Assembly (NCBI GenBank): GCA_029959085.1 | Contig: JARWIR010000002.1 | Span: 63,356,154 to 63,420,153 of the forward strand | Length of the DNA: 64,000 bases | Source: Nemophila menziesii | Lineage: Eukaryota > Streptophyta > Magnoliopsida > Boraginales > Hydrophyllaceae | Direction: 5' to 3' | Part shown: positions 20,960 through 31,600 of the stretch, piece by piece | Numbering within the stretch: position 1 is the first letter of the stretch | Layout: every line of letters begins with the position of its first letter | The notes under the pieces: generated by a model | Told to the model about the DNA's origin: nothing | The model's input: only the letters and a program-made list of their open reading frames with translations | Database searches by the model: none | Program-made: the position numbers and the translations under genes

Positions 20960-21063
20960 TTTATCTTTACGTTAAATCTATATTGTGTTTATTTAGTGTA
21001 GAAGTTTTTATTTGTTTTCAGTTTTACGATTTCTTTTTGTTTTAGTCTTTCTCAGGATTATAG

Positions 21064-22335
21064 ATGGCTAATCAACAGTTAGAGCTAGGTTTTCCTAGTA
21101 AATTTCGAGCTCAACGCATTGGGATTCGCTTCCCAACCATTCAAGCCATTAGATTCAAGCCTGATCCTGATTTAATTAATCAATTCGCGAGCTATGGGAA
21201 ATTTAGTGGTGACACAAATCAAGATCCGGTCAGATCTGTTCAGAAATTCATGCAATTTTGTGATGTCTACATTAATGAAGGTGTTACGCAAGAACATATG
21301 TATTACTTAATGTTTCAATTTTTCTTGACCGGGAAAGAAAGCGATTGGTTAGATGATCAACCTCCCGAGCTAATAACCAATTGGGACAAGCTTCAAGAAA
21401 GATTCCTCGATAAATTTTATCCTACAAGTATGCGAGTGAAGGAACTATTGGAGCCTATGAAATTCTTACAAGAAGACGGAGAGAGTGTTGGCAAAGCATG
21501 GACGAGATTTCAAAAGATGTTGGCAAGATGTCCACTACATGGATACACGCCACAATTACAATTATCCATGTTCTATAATGGACTCAATAGAGAGTCAAGG
21601 CTGAGAGCAGGTAATATGGGTCGTGGTAGTTTTGTCTCTATGGATCCAAAAGAAGCAAAGAGTGGTAAGGAAACAATCATTGAGAACAACATGAGTTGGC
21701 CACAAGAACAAACTCCTACCGCTAACGAAGAAGAAGAAACAAGGATTTCAAGCTTGCAAGCTCAAATACAACAACTCGCTATAACTGTTAAGTAAATCAT
21801 CCCAAAGCCACCTCAACAGCTATACCTGCAAGAACAAGCCTATGAAAACCAAGCTAATAATCCACCAGGCTGCAATGTACATAATATAAGTCAAGCTCAA
21901 TCACATCCTCAATAAGAAATCACTGAGTTAAAAGAGACTATTAGTCAATTCATCAACTTCTCGAAGGATAATATGAGCAGACTTGAATCAAAGATCGATG
22001 CATCAGTAGTGCAAAGCCTGCAACAACAGAATCATGATTTAAAACAACATAATCAACTTTTAGAGAAGAATGTGATGCGGCTCACTACAATATTAGAACA
22101 AATGCAAAGTCAACTCCTACAATTGACCCAAGATACAACATCTAACATAAAGAAGATCCAATACGTTGACGACAAGGTTAATACTATTAGTCTTCGAGCT
22201 CAAAAGATGAAAGAACACGACGAGATTCTCGTTGAAGCGCTACCATCTCCCTCAAAAGGGGATGTTTTACCAAACAAGTCAAACGTAAGTAGGCTGAACT
22301 TAGATGAGATAATTGTTGAAGATTGGGTTGAATAA
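21064..22335 (+). pseudogene. Element C gag, broken by stops
   Basis: ATG 21064 opens a 243-codon frame with a complete retrotransposon gag core: FASYGKFSGD, DPVRSVQKFMQFCDVYI, LTGKESDWLD, NWDKLQERFLDKFYP, GKAWTRFQKMLARCPLHG, LSMFYNGLN. A TAA at 21793-21795 ends it. The same frame resumes, with another stop near 21916, into a glutamine-rich coiled coil (21973-22335) that ends at a TAA. No CCHC zinc knuckle is visible, unlike the gags of B, D and E, so it was lost or deleted. Gag would form the particle. With the stops this copy cannot make a full Gag. Confidence 0.85.
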
Positions 22336-22512
22336 GTTGAACACGATGAGATTAAGAAGCCAAGAGTGGTTGATAAATCAAGAATTGAAGAGAGAAGTAG
22401 AGCAAGACAACCACCCATACATTGCCACTATCCCGCTTATCCAAAGGAGCAACAACAGAAGTGTATAGAGACGTTAAAACAAGTGAAAATTAATGTCCCT
22501 TTACTCTAAGCT

Positions 22513-23333
22513 ATGGAAGGAAGGCGAAAATATGATCGATTCTTTATGGAGGCACTCTCCAATAAAGAAAGGTTCACAAGATCCAAATCTGTGACACTTA
22601 ATGAAGGGATATCAGCGCAAGTGCAGCAAAGATTACCACCGAAGCTTAAAGATCTTGGAGGTTTCAACCTCCCAATCAAAATAGGTGGTATATTTCATGG
22701 AAAATCGATGTGTGACCTAGGGGCAAGTGTGAATATCATGCACAAAAGTATATTCAAGAAGATTGGTATTAGTGATGCGAAACCGACATCCGTAGTCTTA
22801 CAACTTGCGGATCAATCAACAGCAAAGCCGTGGGGAGTAATTGAGGACGTATCGTCCAAGTAGGTAACCTTGTTATTCCCACGGACTTTATTATTCTTGA
22901 CTATAAAGCAGATAAGAATGTCCCATTCATTCTTGGGCGTCCATTCCTAGCCACCAGCGATACTATAGTGAATGTGAATGAAGGAACCGTGATGCTCCAT
23001 ATTGAAGATAACTCTGAAATGTTCTATGTCTCGGGGAAGAAGAAAAAGAAAAATGAGTCAAAAGAACTATATCCAATCAGAGTTGTAACCAAGAAGTTAG
23101 AACCTGTAAGCCCCCAAGAAAACATGGAGAAAGAAATTGAGTTTGGGGTAGGAGACGAGGTGGAATGGAGACCTCCCAACCTCAAACATAGCAGTTCTTG
23201 GAAGGGGCCCTATATTATCACGCAAATCATCTCAGAAGGAGTGGTCGAAATAAAAGCTATCGAAGGTTGCAAGCTAAGATTGGTAAGTGTTAATCATCTC
23301 ACTCACTGCTGGGGAGGCTATAAAAAGAAATAA
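22513..23333 (+). pseudogene. Element C protease joined directly to the integrase C-terminal GPY module
   Basis: Protease: CDLGASVNIMHKSIF (active-site Asp in DLGAS), VVLQLADQS, then after a frameshift near 22862 [27 protein letters not shown]. About 100 residues later the frame reads FGVGDEVEW and SSWKGPYIITQI, then LRLVSVNHLTHCWGGY and the stop at 23331-23333. The latter part aligns with the last 70 residues of B's integrase ([22 protein letters not shown]). RT, RNase H, the HHCC finger and the DDE core, about 980 residues in B, are missing between them. D and E have the same junction, so this is a lineage trait. Confidence 0.88.
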
Positions 23334-23719
23334 CCGAGGTAACTCGTCTAACTTTGAAAGAGGTTAAACAAAAGTGCCCTTTGAGAGACATCCCATAGTA
23401 ATTTTTTATGTTTTTATGTTTTTTAGTTTTAATTAGTTTAGTTGTTTTTAGTTGATATTGCGTATTTGAGAAAGGTATTAGTGTTTTTGGATGTTAGGTA
23501 TTAAAGAAATCGAGTCTGGGAAGCAAAAAAATGAAATGTTTCGGAAAAATCAGGTCACAGCACCGGTACACCGGGCCCTAGGGCCGGTATATCGCAGGTC
23601 AAAAACCCGTGCCCACGGGTATCGCCACGCGTCTAATGCCGAGAGGTAAAATTTGGAAAAGTTGCCCACCGGGTACCCGGTCACACCACCGGTAACCCGG
23701 TCAGGCAAAAAGGGGTGCC
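23334..23719 (+). other. Element C post-pol spacer, left part, with CCGG palindromes
   Basis: A weak post-pol stem (GTCT...AGAGG, one mismatch) lies at 23344-23364, followed by GTTAAACAAAAG. From about 23560 to 23705 there are palindromic phrases CACCGGTACACCGGGC, CCGGGTACCCGG and CACCGGTAACCCGGTC. The spacer is interrupted at 23719 by element B, with GTGCC (23715-23719) duplicated at 35966-35970, and continues at 35971. Confidence 0.75.
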
Positions 23720-25280
23720 TGGTGGTCCTTTGTGTGTTCTAAAAATAAATGTAAATGTTAATCGAACCACAACCGCAAGTGTACGGTTGTCCCAAGTAGT
23801 ATGTATGATAATACAGATTCGTTCCAAGGACGGGTGGTTGATCACAATGTTTAGCAAGTAGTGATTTATGCACTTATGAAAATAAAAGACAATAAATTGT
23901 TTGTTTGGTTTTGTTTATTAATTCTAAATAAATGAAAGACAAATATTAAATGCAAGTAAAGCTAAGACGCAAGTAAAATAAGTGAAAACGCAATATGAGA
24001 TGTAGTACTTGAGAACGCAAGGATCCTCCTAATTTTACTTTCTAACTTATGTTGTTTAAGGGCTAAATCAGTCAATTACAATGGTCGGGATTCTAAATTC
24101 CTTATACCCCCGTCAGGGTGGACTATAAGGCAATCCTGAAGTGTCACTAGTCCCGTCAGGGTAAATATGATCCACCGTTGGATGATTAAGATTTATTACC
24201 ACTTTGGCCCTAGGATTAACTAAGTTCGTCAGAATCAATAGTTTTTATCCCAGATTGAACAATTAATTCTGTACCTAAACCCCCCGTCAAGATGATCCAC
24301 ACGCCACATATGTGGAATAGCTTAGATACTAATACCTAATTTTAGTTCGCGACTCTAAAATCAGTAAATAATCATAAATTGTCGAAAAGAGTAAGAGACC
24401 TGATTTAATTTAATTTAACAGAAACCCAAATTCAACATTCGTTATAAAATAAAACTAGGATTCACCCATTGTTTGTTCTCAAGCACTAATGAAAGCTTAG
24501 CTCATATGAAAATTAAAAACTAAATTAAAAGAATTGGAATTCATATTGTTTACAAAATTAAAATACGAAAAGAACCTAATTTCCGGAATTGGAATGACTA
24601 CGAACGGAGCTATAGACCCACTCCAGCTCTTGTAGCTTCTTCTTTCTTCCTTCTGTTGCTTCTCTCTGGTGTTTAATCTTGTGGAATGTGAATTGTGTGA
24701 AAAATAGAAGTCCAGACCTCCTTTTATAAGTAAAAATTCGGACTAGGGCTTGGACCAGAAAATAAAAGCCTAATTAAATGTCCAAGCCCACTTTCTAAGC
24801 CCAAAATCCCGTAACTGATGATAGGCCTTCACTAAAACAGCTTTTCCCGATGCGTTACAACTCCGATTGACCTCATTCCAGTTGCTAAAGTTCCATAACT
24901 CGATAAAGAATGATTTCTCTTCAAAGGTCAGCGGCTAAATCATCGCTTAAGCACCTCGAAATCAGCAATCTATGGCCTGGAAAGTGGATTTTCAGCTCTA
25001 AAAATAATATCTTCGGGATTTGTCTTCAAGTCTTGACTCTAATTCACGATCTTTGACTTTCTCCTCGGATTCCTCTCCTAGCTAACATCTAAAACCTGTA
25101 AACTTTACACTAAAAATACCAATATTACGCGCAAAAGTTTAATAAATTAAAAATGCTAGAAATAAAAAGGTAATTCCGGATTATTGCAAATTTAGTCCAA
25201 AAGTCTATCATATTAATCAAATAAACACCAAAAATGATGTCTCCCAAGGGTCTAAAATAAGAACAATTAGGGAGACATCA
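23720..25280 (-). repeat. 3' LTR of element B (1561 bp)
   Basis: On the minus strand it runs from TGATGTCTCCC (25280) to GGACCACCA (23720). It has the same length as the 5' LTR, with six differences seen (near 24139, 24381, 24894, 24908, 24941 and 25066). It lies directly after the hairpin/PPT at 25281-25316. Confidence 0.96.
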
Positions 25281-25316
25281 AGACCCCCAACTCAAACCTT
25301 TGTCGTCCCGACAAAG
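25281..25316 (-). other. Hairpin and PPT of element B
   Basis: On the minus strand CTTTGTCG, GGA, CGACAAAG (25298-25316), then TTTGAGTTGGGGGTCT against the LTR. The stem is identical to A's; the loop differs (GGA versus AGA). Confidence 0.8.
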
Positions 25317-26743
25317 TAAAACAAAACAAAGGGGTAGAAGTAAACGTATAAACACATAGAAGCTAGCAAATAAACCCTAAAGCAATTCTCAAAATAAATC
25401 TCATATAGCAAACTCTAGAAACTAATATACACATACACTAATCATGCAACATCAAACATAAATTATCTCAATCATAAAATTAAAGTCGCAATGCTTGAAG
25501 GTTACACTTGTACTCATCTCTGTATGATGGCTATAGGGTGGTCATTAATCCTAACTCGCTTTGAACGCTCCACCTAGTGTATTCCCTATCAACAGAATTA
25601 TAAATTCACTATGCACTTAGGAATCACGAGGTCTTTACGGTTATAATATTGGCTTAAGGACGGGTGTGGATGTATATTTGGTAAATTTGAAGTGAGCTTT
25701 TGGCTCTCTCCTCACTTACCATCAACAATGTCCTCGAGCTTGAGTTAACGCTCAAAAAGATGTTCTCACTCACCCATATACGCAACAATTTAGCGTCCCA
25801 TGTCTACCCACTATAAACAAGATGATTTCAGAAAAATTCCACTTTACCGGATGTTTTATTCATTCATTTTTTTTTCTTTTTCTTCTTTTTTTTTTGTACA
25901 GGAGCAAACCGGGTTCCCGGTTTTGAAGAATCCGGGTTCCCGGTTCCTACTATATGATTTTTCAAAATTTTTCATTTTTTTTTTTTTCATTTTTCTTCAT
26001 TCCCGGCAAAGGGTTACAAGTATATATCATCTGCAATTGTGCTACAATACAAAGCACATCGATCCCTACCCATTTAATTCCCCATATGTGGTCCCACCAA
26101 CCCAAACTCAAGCTCGAGACATGTCTCAGGATTGTGATTCAAGTGCGGGTCATATGGTAATGCCTAATAATCTAAGGGATAATGGCTTATATCGTGGCTA
26201 CAAAGAAAAGGCTAAAGGCTCAAAGTGGGCTAAGACGGATAATAATTAATATAAGGGATAGAAGGCTAAAAAGGCACAAATGGCTAACAAAGAACTGCCC
26301 CTATCATTTTCCTAAGTACATAGCTTGTCTTTAGTTCATATCTAGGTGGGTTCTCTACTAATTAGGATTTCACGTTCTACACACCAAACATATTCCTTGA
26401 GTACAAGCTTACTTCATTTGCATTGTTAATTAATTTTTCCTATCAATTACCTATGTTCGCATGCAATTGTAAGTGCGTTTTATATCAATCCCTAAAGTCC
26501 ACTATTTACTATCATAGATTTATCAAAAGTATGCTTAAAGGGATATTTAAAAATTTCTATAGTCCAACGCAACTCCGAAAATTCTTTTATTGAAAGCAAA
26601 TAAAGCAAATAACACATAAAAACTGGGATGAGGTAACGAACCCCACCCCAAACTCAAAAATGAGTCGTGTCCCCACGACTCGAAAAGACTCAATAAAGCA
26701 TTTAAACTAATATACACTAAGAGGAAAGTTTAGAAAACGTATC
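25317..26743 (-). other. Long 3' region of element B
   Basis: Collinear with 5997-7410 of A, no gene. It contains the palindrome pair (about 25906-25946), GAGACATGTCTC with a PPT-like tract (26081-26127), and the perfect GAGTCGTG hairpin with its PPT-like tract (about 26637-26681). Confidence 0.65.
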
Positions 26744-27484
26744 TTAACCAGCGCGAGGCTGGTTATCGGTGTTGCGTTCTGGACCTTTATCTCGCGTAAC
26801 AGCATCATAAATCGCGTTTTGAAGTGTATTTACGCCTAGGATTAAATTTCGAAGCAGGTCCAATTCTTTTGTAACGTTTCCCAAGGTAGCAATCATCCTC
26901 TCCTGATTCTCTTCCAACACCTGAATCTTCGCTTCCAACTCTGGTACAGTTTTCGCTTTCTTTGATTGAGGAGTTCTTGGACTTCTTGTAGCTCGTGTTG
27001 CTTCTTCATGGATGTTCTTGATTGTGCTCAAAGCTATACTCACACCAACTGAAACAGTATCAATATCTGCGTCCTTACGCGGAATCTTTGCGTCCAAACA
27101 CAACTGAGTAATAGTACAAGGAAACTTCAGATTTTGTTGTTTCATTGGTGATTTCGCGAACTCCATGATTGTATCATAAATGATCTTGGCAACATCAAAT
27201 GGTTTCTCCTCCAAAATACACTTAATAACAAATATGTGCTCTTTCTTCAACTCGGAAGTGTGTTTAATACCAAAGAAAGTGGGTATTATGAAACGAGACC
27301 AAACCTTAGCACGAGGTGTCAAACTACTGCTGTAAAACTGTCCAGGATACCTTTCACCTTCAGGAATTGGGCTAGTCCCATTAACAAGCACGGTCCCCCA
27401 AAGGGACTCAAAATCAAAAGAAGGGTCATTAAGAGTTTCTTGGAAGGGGCATGTTCGTCGGAAATCACCGGTTCTGTTAGTCAT
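26744..27484 (-). pseudogene. Env-position ORF of element B with a large in-frame deletion
   Basis: 246 codons from ATG (27482-27484). The first ten residues, MTNRTGDFRR, are followed directly by TCPFQETLND, which is about residue 205 in copy A. Roughly 195 residues, including FVREFYEGL and VVPFSIERI, are therefore missing. A short GAAC homology at the join suggests a deletion during repair or reverse transcription. The rest keeps KVWSRFIIP and SELKKEHIF, and has the true C-terminus (ELEAKIQVLEENQERM ... DNQPRAG) that A loses by frameshift. Whether the shortened protein works is unknown. No membrane segment is seen. Confidence 0.8.
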
Positions 27485-27750
27485 CTCTTTTCACCCCAAA
27501 CTCAAAACTTCAAATAATGAGAAACTTAGAGAAAAAGTTTAGAATTTTGATGTTTTGAGGTTTAAGAATTTAAGAACTAGGTGAAATATGAGATGGGTCT
27601 TGGGTAATTTGTATGGGATAAGAAAGAATTGGGTGTAATTTAAGGAATTGGGTGAAGAAGAATCTTGGGAAAAACTAAGGATTTGATGATATTTTAGAGA
27701 GGAGGTGAGTTGATCTTATGTTTTCGTGATGAAAGAGGGTAGGATTTGAT

Positions 27751-27800
27751 GATATATAGTGTTTTGGTAGATGAATTTCGGAGGTGGGGAGGCTATTGGT
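27751..27800 (-). promoter_or_regulatory. Putative internal promoter of B's env-position ORF
   Basis: On the minus strand ACCAATAGCC (27791-27800), then ACTATATATC (27751-27760), about 267 bases before the ATG. It matches the pair in A (4365-4414) and lies just downstream of the palindrome array. Confidence 0.4.
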
Positions 27801-27877
27801 GCGTTTTTAGGTAAAGACTTGGAAAAGAGGCTAAAAAACTAGGTTAAAACACCTCAAAACCGCCTCTCACAGCTTTC

Positions 27878-28403
27878 AAACCGGGTTCCCGGTTTTGGCA
27901 AACCGGGTTCCCGGTTCCGCGTCGCTGTGACGGCGCGGAAAAATAATTGTGGACTTTTTTTTTTTTTTTTTTTTTTTTCAAAACGCACCAAAACGCTGGA
28001 CCCCAAGACGCGGGGTCAGGGATTTTCTTCGCCGAAACCGGGTACCCGGTTCTGTGGAATGCGGGTTCCCGGATTTTCTCGCTGGCGCGAATCAAAACGC
28101 GCCAAAACGCAGCACCTCAAGACGCTGGACCAGAACTTTTGGATGTTTACAGCTCCGAAACCGGGTACCCGGTTCTGCCAAATGCGGGTACCCGGATTTG
28201 TGTCGATGGCGCGAATCAAAACGCACGAAAACGCAAGCCACCAAGACGCTGGGTCAGGGAATTTCAGAAATCACAGCACCAAAACCGGGTACCCGGTTTT
28301 GCCAAATGCGGGTTCCCGGTTCCGACGCTGTGATATTACCCAAAAACGCCAAGTGTTGCGTTAAAATGGTTGGTACCAGCTCCAAAACCGGGTTCCCGGT
28401 TTC
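27878..28403 (-). repeat. CCGG palindrome array of element B
   Basis: Pairs of AACCGGGTACCCGGTT / AACCGGGTTCCCGG-type palindromes near 27880/27903, 28036/28063, 28160/28185, 28284/28307 and 28386. The central units are spaced about 124 bases apart. Same place and structure as 3750-4296 in A. Confidence 0.9.
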
Positions 28404-28604
28404 TCCTGGACATCCAACCATTTTTTCTCTGTTTTCGCCAAATCGACCCCAAACTCAAGTCCTTTTTACCCCTGAAATCATCAAAAACAACTACCCTTCC
28501 TCATTTCTTAATAAAAAACAATAAAATTACGCAAATCAAACTAATCTAAATTGCAAAAAAATATAAAAACTCAGCTAATATACAAGTAATTGGCTTTTGT
28601 TTAA

Positions 28605-28621
28605 CGTCGTTAAGCTCGACG
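28605..28621 (-). other. Post-pol stem-loop of element B
   Basis: On the minus strand CGTCG, 7-base loop, CGACG, 15 bases after the gag-pol stop; identical to A (3535-3551). Confidence 0.5.
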
Positions 28622-28636
28622 GGTTACCTCACGCTT

Positions 28637-31600
28637 CTAAGGAGTCTCGAGGAGATACATGACCTCCCCGGGATGTGGATCTTCCGAGCGATTGGTATTT
28701 TCACCTCCATGGTATATCTTTAGTCTGTGACCGTTAACCATAAAGGTACGGTTCTCTAGCGGGTGTTCTATTTCTATTGCCCCATGAGGTGTAACTTTGG
28801 TCACTATGTATGGACCTGACCACTTAGATCTTAACTTACCCGGAAAATTGCTGAACTTTGAATTATACTTTAATACTTTTTGCCCCACTTCAAAGTTCTT
28901 TGTACGAATCCGATTGTCATGCCATTTCTTTGTGTTTTCTTTGTAAAGTTTAGCATTTTCATAAGCATGCAATCGGAATTCGTCAAGTTCATTAAGCTTC
29001 ATCATACGATTCTTTCCGGCTAAGATAGGATCTAAGTTCAACTGCGCAATTGCCCAATAGGCACCCATTTCAAGCTCTAAAGGTAAGTGACAAGCCTTAC
29101 CATACACCATTCGATAAGGAGATGCACCAACTGGAGTCTTAAACGCAGTACGATAGGCCCACAACGCATCATCTAACTTCATTGACCAATCTTTTCTTGT
29201 AGGACCCACGGTTTTCTCTAGGATTGACTTGACTTCACGATTCGAAACTTCAGCTTGACCATTGGATTGTGGATGATACGCAGTAGATACACGGTGTCTG
29301 ACTCCATATTTCTCTAGAATAGTCTTCAGATATTTATTAACGAAATGAGATCCTCCATCGCTAATAATCACTCTAGGTGTACCATATCTAGTGAAAATAT
29401 GTGATTTCAAGAACTTGATCACCACTCGTGAATCATTAGTAGGTAAAGCCACCGCTTCTACCCATTTAGACACATAATCAACAGCCAATAAGATATAGAG
29501 GTTACCATTTGAAGGAACGAAAGGACCCATAAAGTCTATGCCCCACACATCGAATATCTCAACCTCTAACACATTATTACGCGGCATCTCATCCCTCTTA
29601 GATATGTTTCCGGTAAATTGGCATCTCGTACATTTCTTAACATATTCATGACAATCTTTTATAAGAGAAGGCCAGTAAAAACCTGATTGAAATACCTTTG
29701 CAGCAGTTCTGTCTCCTTTGAAATGTCCTCCATATAATGAATCATGGCATCCAGCTATAATGGCTTGAGTCTCTTCCCTTGCTACACATCTTCGTATCAT
29801 TTGTTCAGCACAAACTTTATAGAGGAACGGATCCTCCCAAAAGAACTGTCTAGCACGATGAGCTAATCTCTTTCTTTCTTGATAAGTAGAACCTTCAGGA
29901 AAAACACCACTCACCACTAAATTCGCAATATCTGCATACCACGGAGCCTCATAATCTCGAACAACGAATAAACTCTCATCAGGAAACTCTTCTCTAACTG
30001 CTTCAGTACCACTATTCATCTCTGAACCCTCTAAGCGCGATAGATGATCTGCAACCTGATTCTCACAACCCTTTCTATCTTTGATCTCTAAATCGAACTC
30101 TTGAAGCAATAACACCCATCTGATTAACCTTGGTTTCGCATCTTTCTTCTCCATAAGAAATCTGATCGCGGAATGATCTGTATAAACAATAACTTTCGCT
30201 CCAAGAAGATAAGAGCGAAATTTATCAAACGAATATACAACTGCTAGCAACTCTTTTTCTGTAACTGTGTAATTAATCTGAGCACCACTAAAAGTTTTAC
30301 TAGCATAGTAAATCGAATGAAAAACCTTCTCTTTTCTTTGTCCTAATACAGCTCCCATACACAAATCACTCGCATCGCACATAACCTCGAACGGTAAATT
30401 CCAATCTGGAGGTAACACTATAGGAGCAGAAATAAGCTTTTCTTTGATTTCTTTGAAGGCCGCTAAACAAGCTTCATCAAAAAGGAATTTGCAATCCTTT
30501 TCGAGTAAGTTGCATAACGGTTTAGCAATCTTAGAAAAATCCTTAATAAAACGCCTATAAAATCCAGCATGGCCAAGAAAACTCCTTACCCCTTTAACAG
30601 AAATAGGAGGGGGAAGAGTTTTAATTACCTCTATCTTTGCTCTATCAACCTCTAAACCAACACTCGAAACTTTGTGACCCAGAACAATACCTTCGCGAAC
30701 CATGAAGTGACACTTCTCCCAGTTGAGCACCAAATCTGTTTCCTTGCATCTCGCTAACACTTTCTCCAAGTTATCCAAACATATATCAAAATCATCACCA
30801 AACACGGAGAAATCATCCATGAACACTTCAAGGAAATTATCTATCATGTCCCAGAAGATGGCCATCATACACCTTTGAAAAGTAGCGGGAGCGTTACACA
30901 ATCCAAATGGCATTCTGCGATATGCAAAAGTACCAAATGGGCATGTAAAGGTAGTCTTATGTTGATCTTCTGGAGCCACGTAAATCTGATTGTACCCGGA
31001 GTAACCGTCCAAGAAACAATAATATTCTCTTCCGGCTAATTTGTCTAACATCTGATCAATGAAGGGCAAAGGGAAATGATCTTTTCTGGTGGCCTTGTTC
31101 AGCTTTCTGTAATCCATGCAAACTCTCCAACCTACTACCGTTCTTGAAGGAATCGCCTCATTTTTATCATTAAGAACTGTTGTAATTCCTCCTTTCTTCG
31201 GTACACACTGAACTGGACTCACCCATTCACTACTCGAAATGGGATAAATAATCCCCGCATCTAAAAGCTTAATCACCTCCTTCTTCACCACATCCTTCAT
31301 GGCTGGCATTAATCTTCTCTGACCTTCAACTGAGCGTGCATTAACATCTTCTAGTATGATTTTGTGTTGACAATAGGATGGACTAATGCCTTTGATATCG
31401 GCAATTGTCCAACCTATTGCTTCTTTGTTGGCTCTTAACACACGCAACAGTTTATCTTCTTGAGGACCTGTTAAATTAGCTGAAACAATAACAGGTAGAG
31501 TTTCATTAGTACCCAAATAAGCATACCTCAAGTGTGCTGGCAATGGTTTTTCTTCCAACTCCGGAGGAGATTCAATTGAAGGTTTCTTTTTAGGAATAAT

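Noticed and set aside
25800..26249. Open frame of about 149 codons with a long Phe/Ser-rich stretch
   Set aside because: It comes from poly-T runs and the palindrome pair in the antisense of B's 3' region. The A counterpart gives similar low-complexity frames only on the antisense strand.
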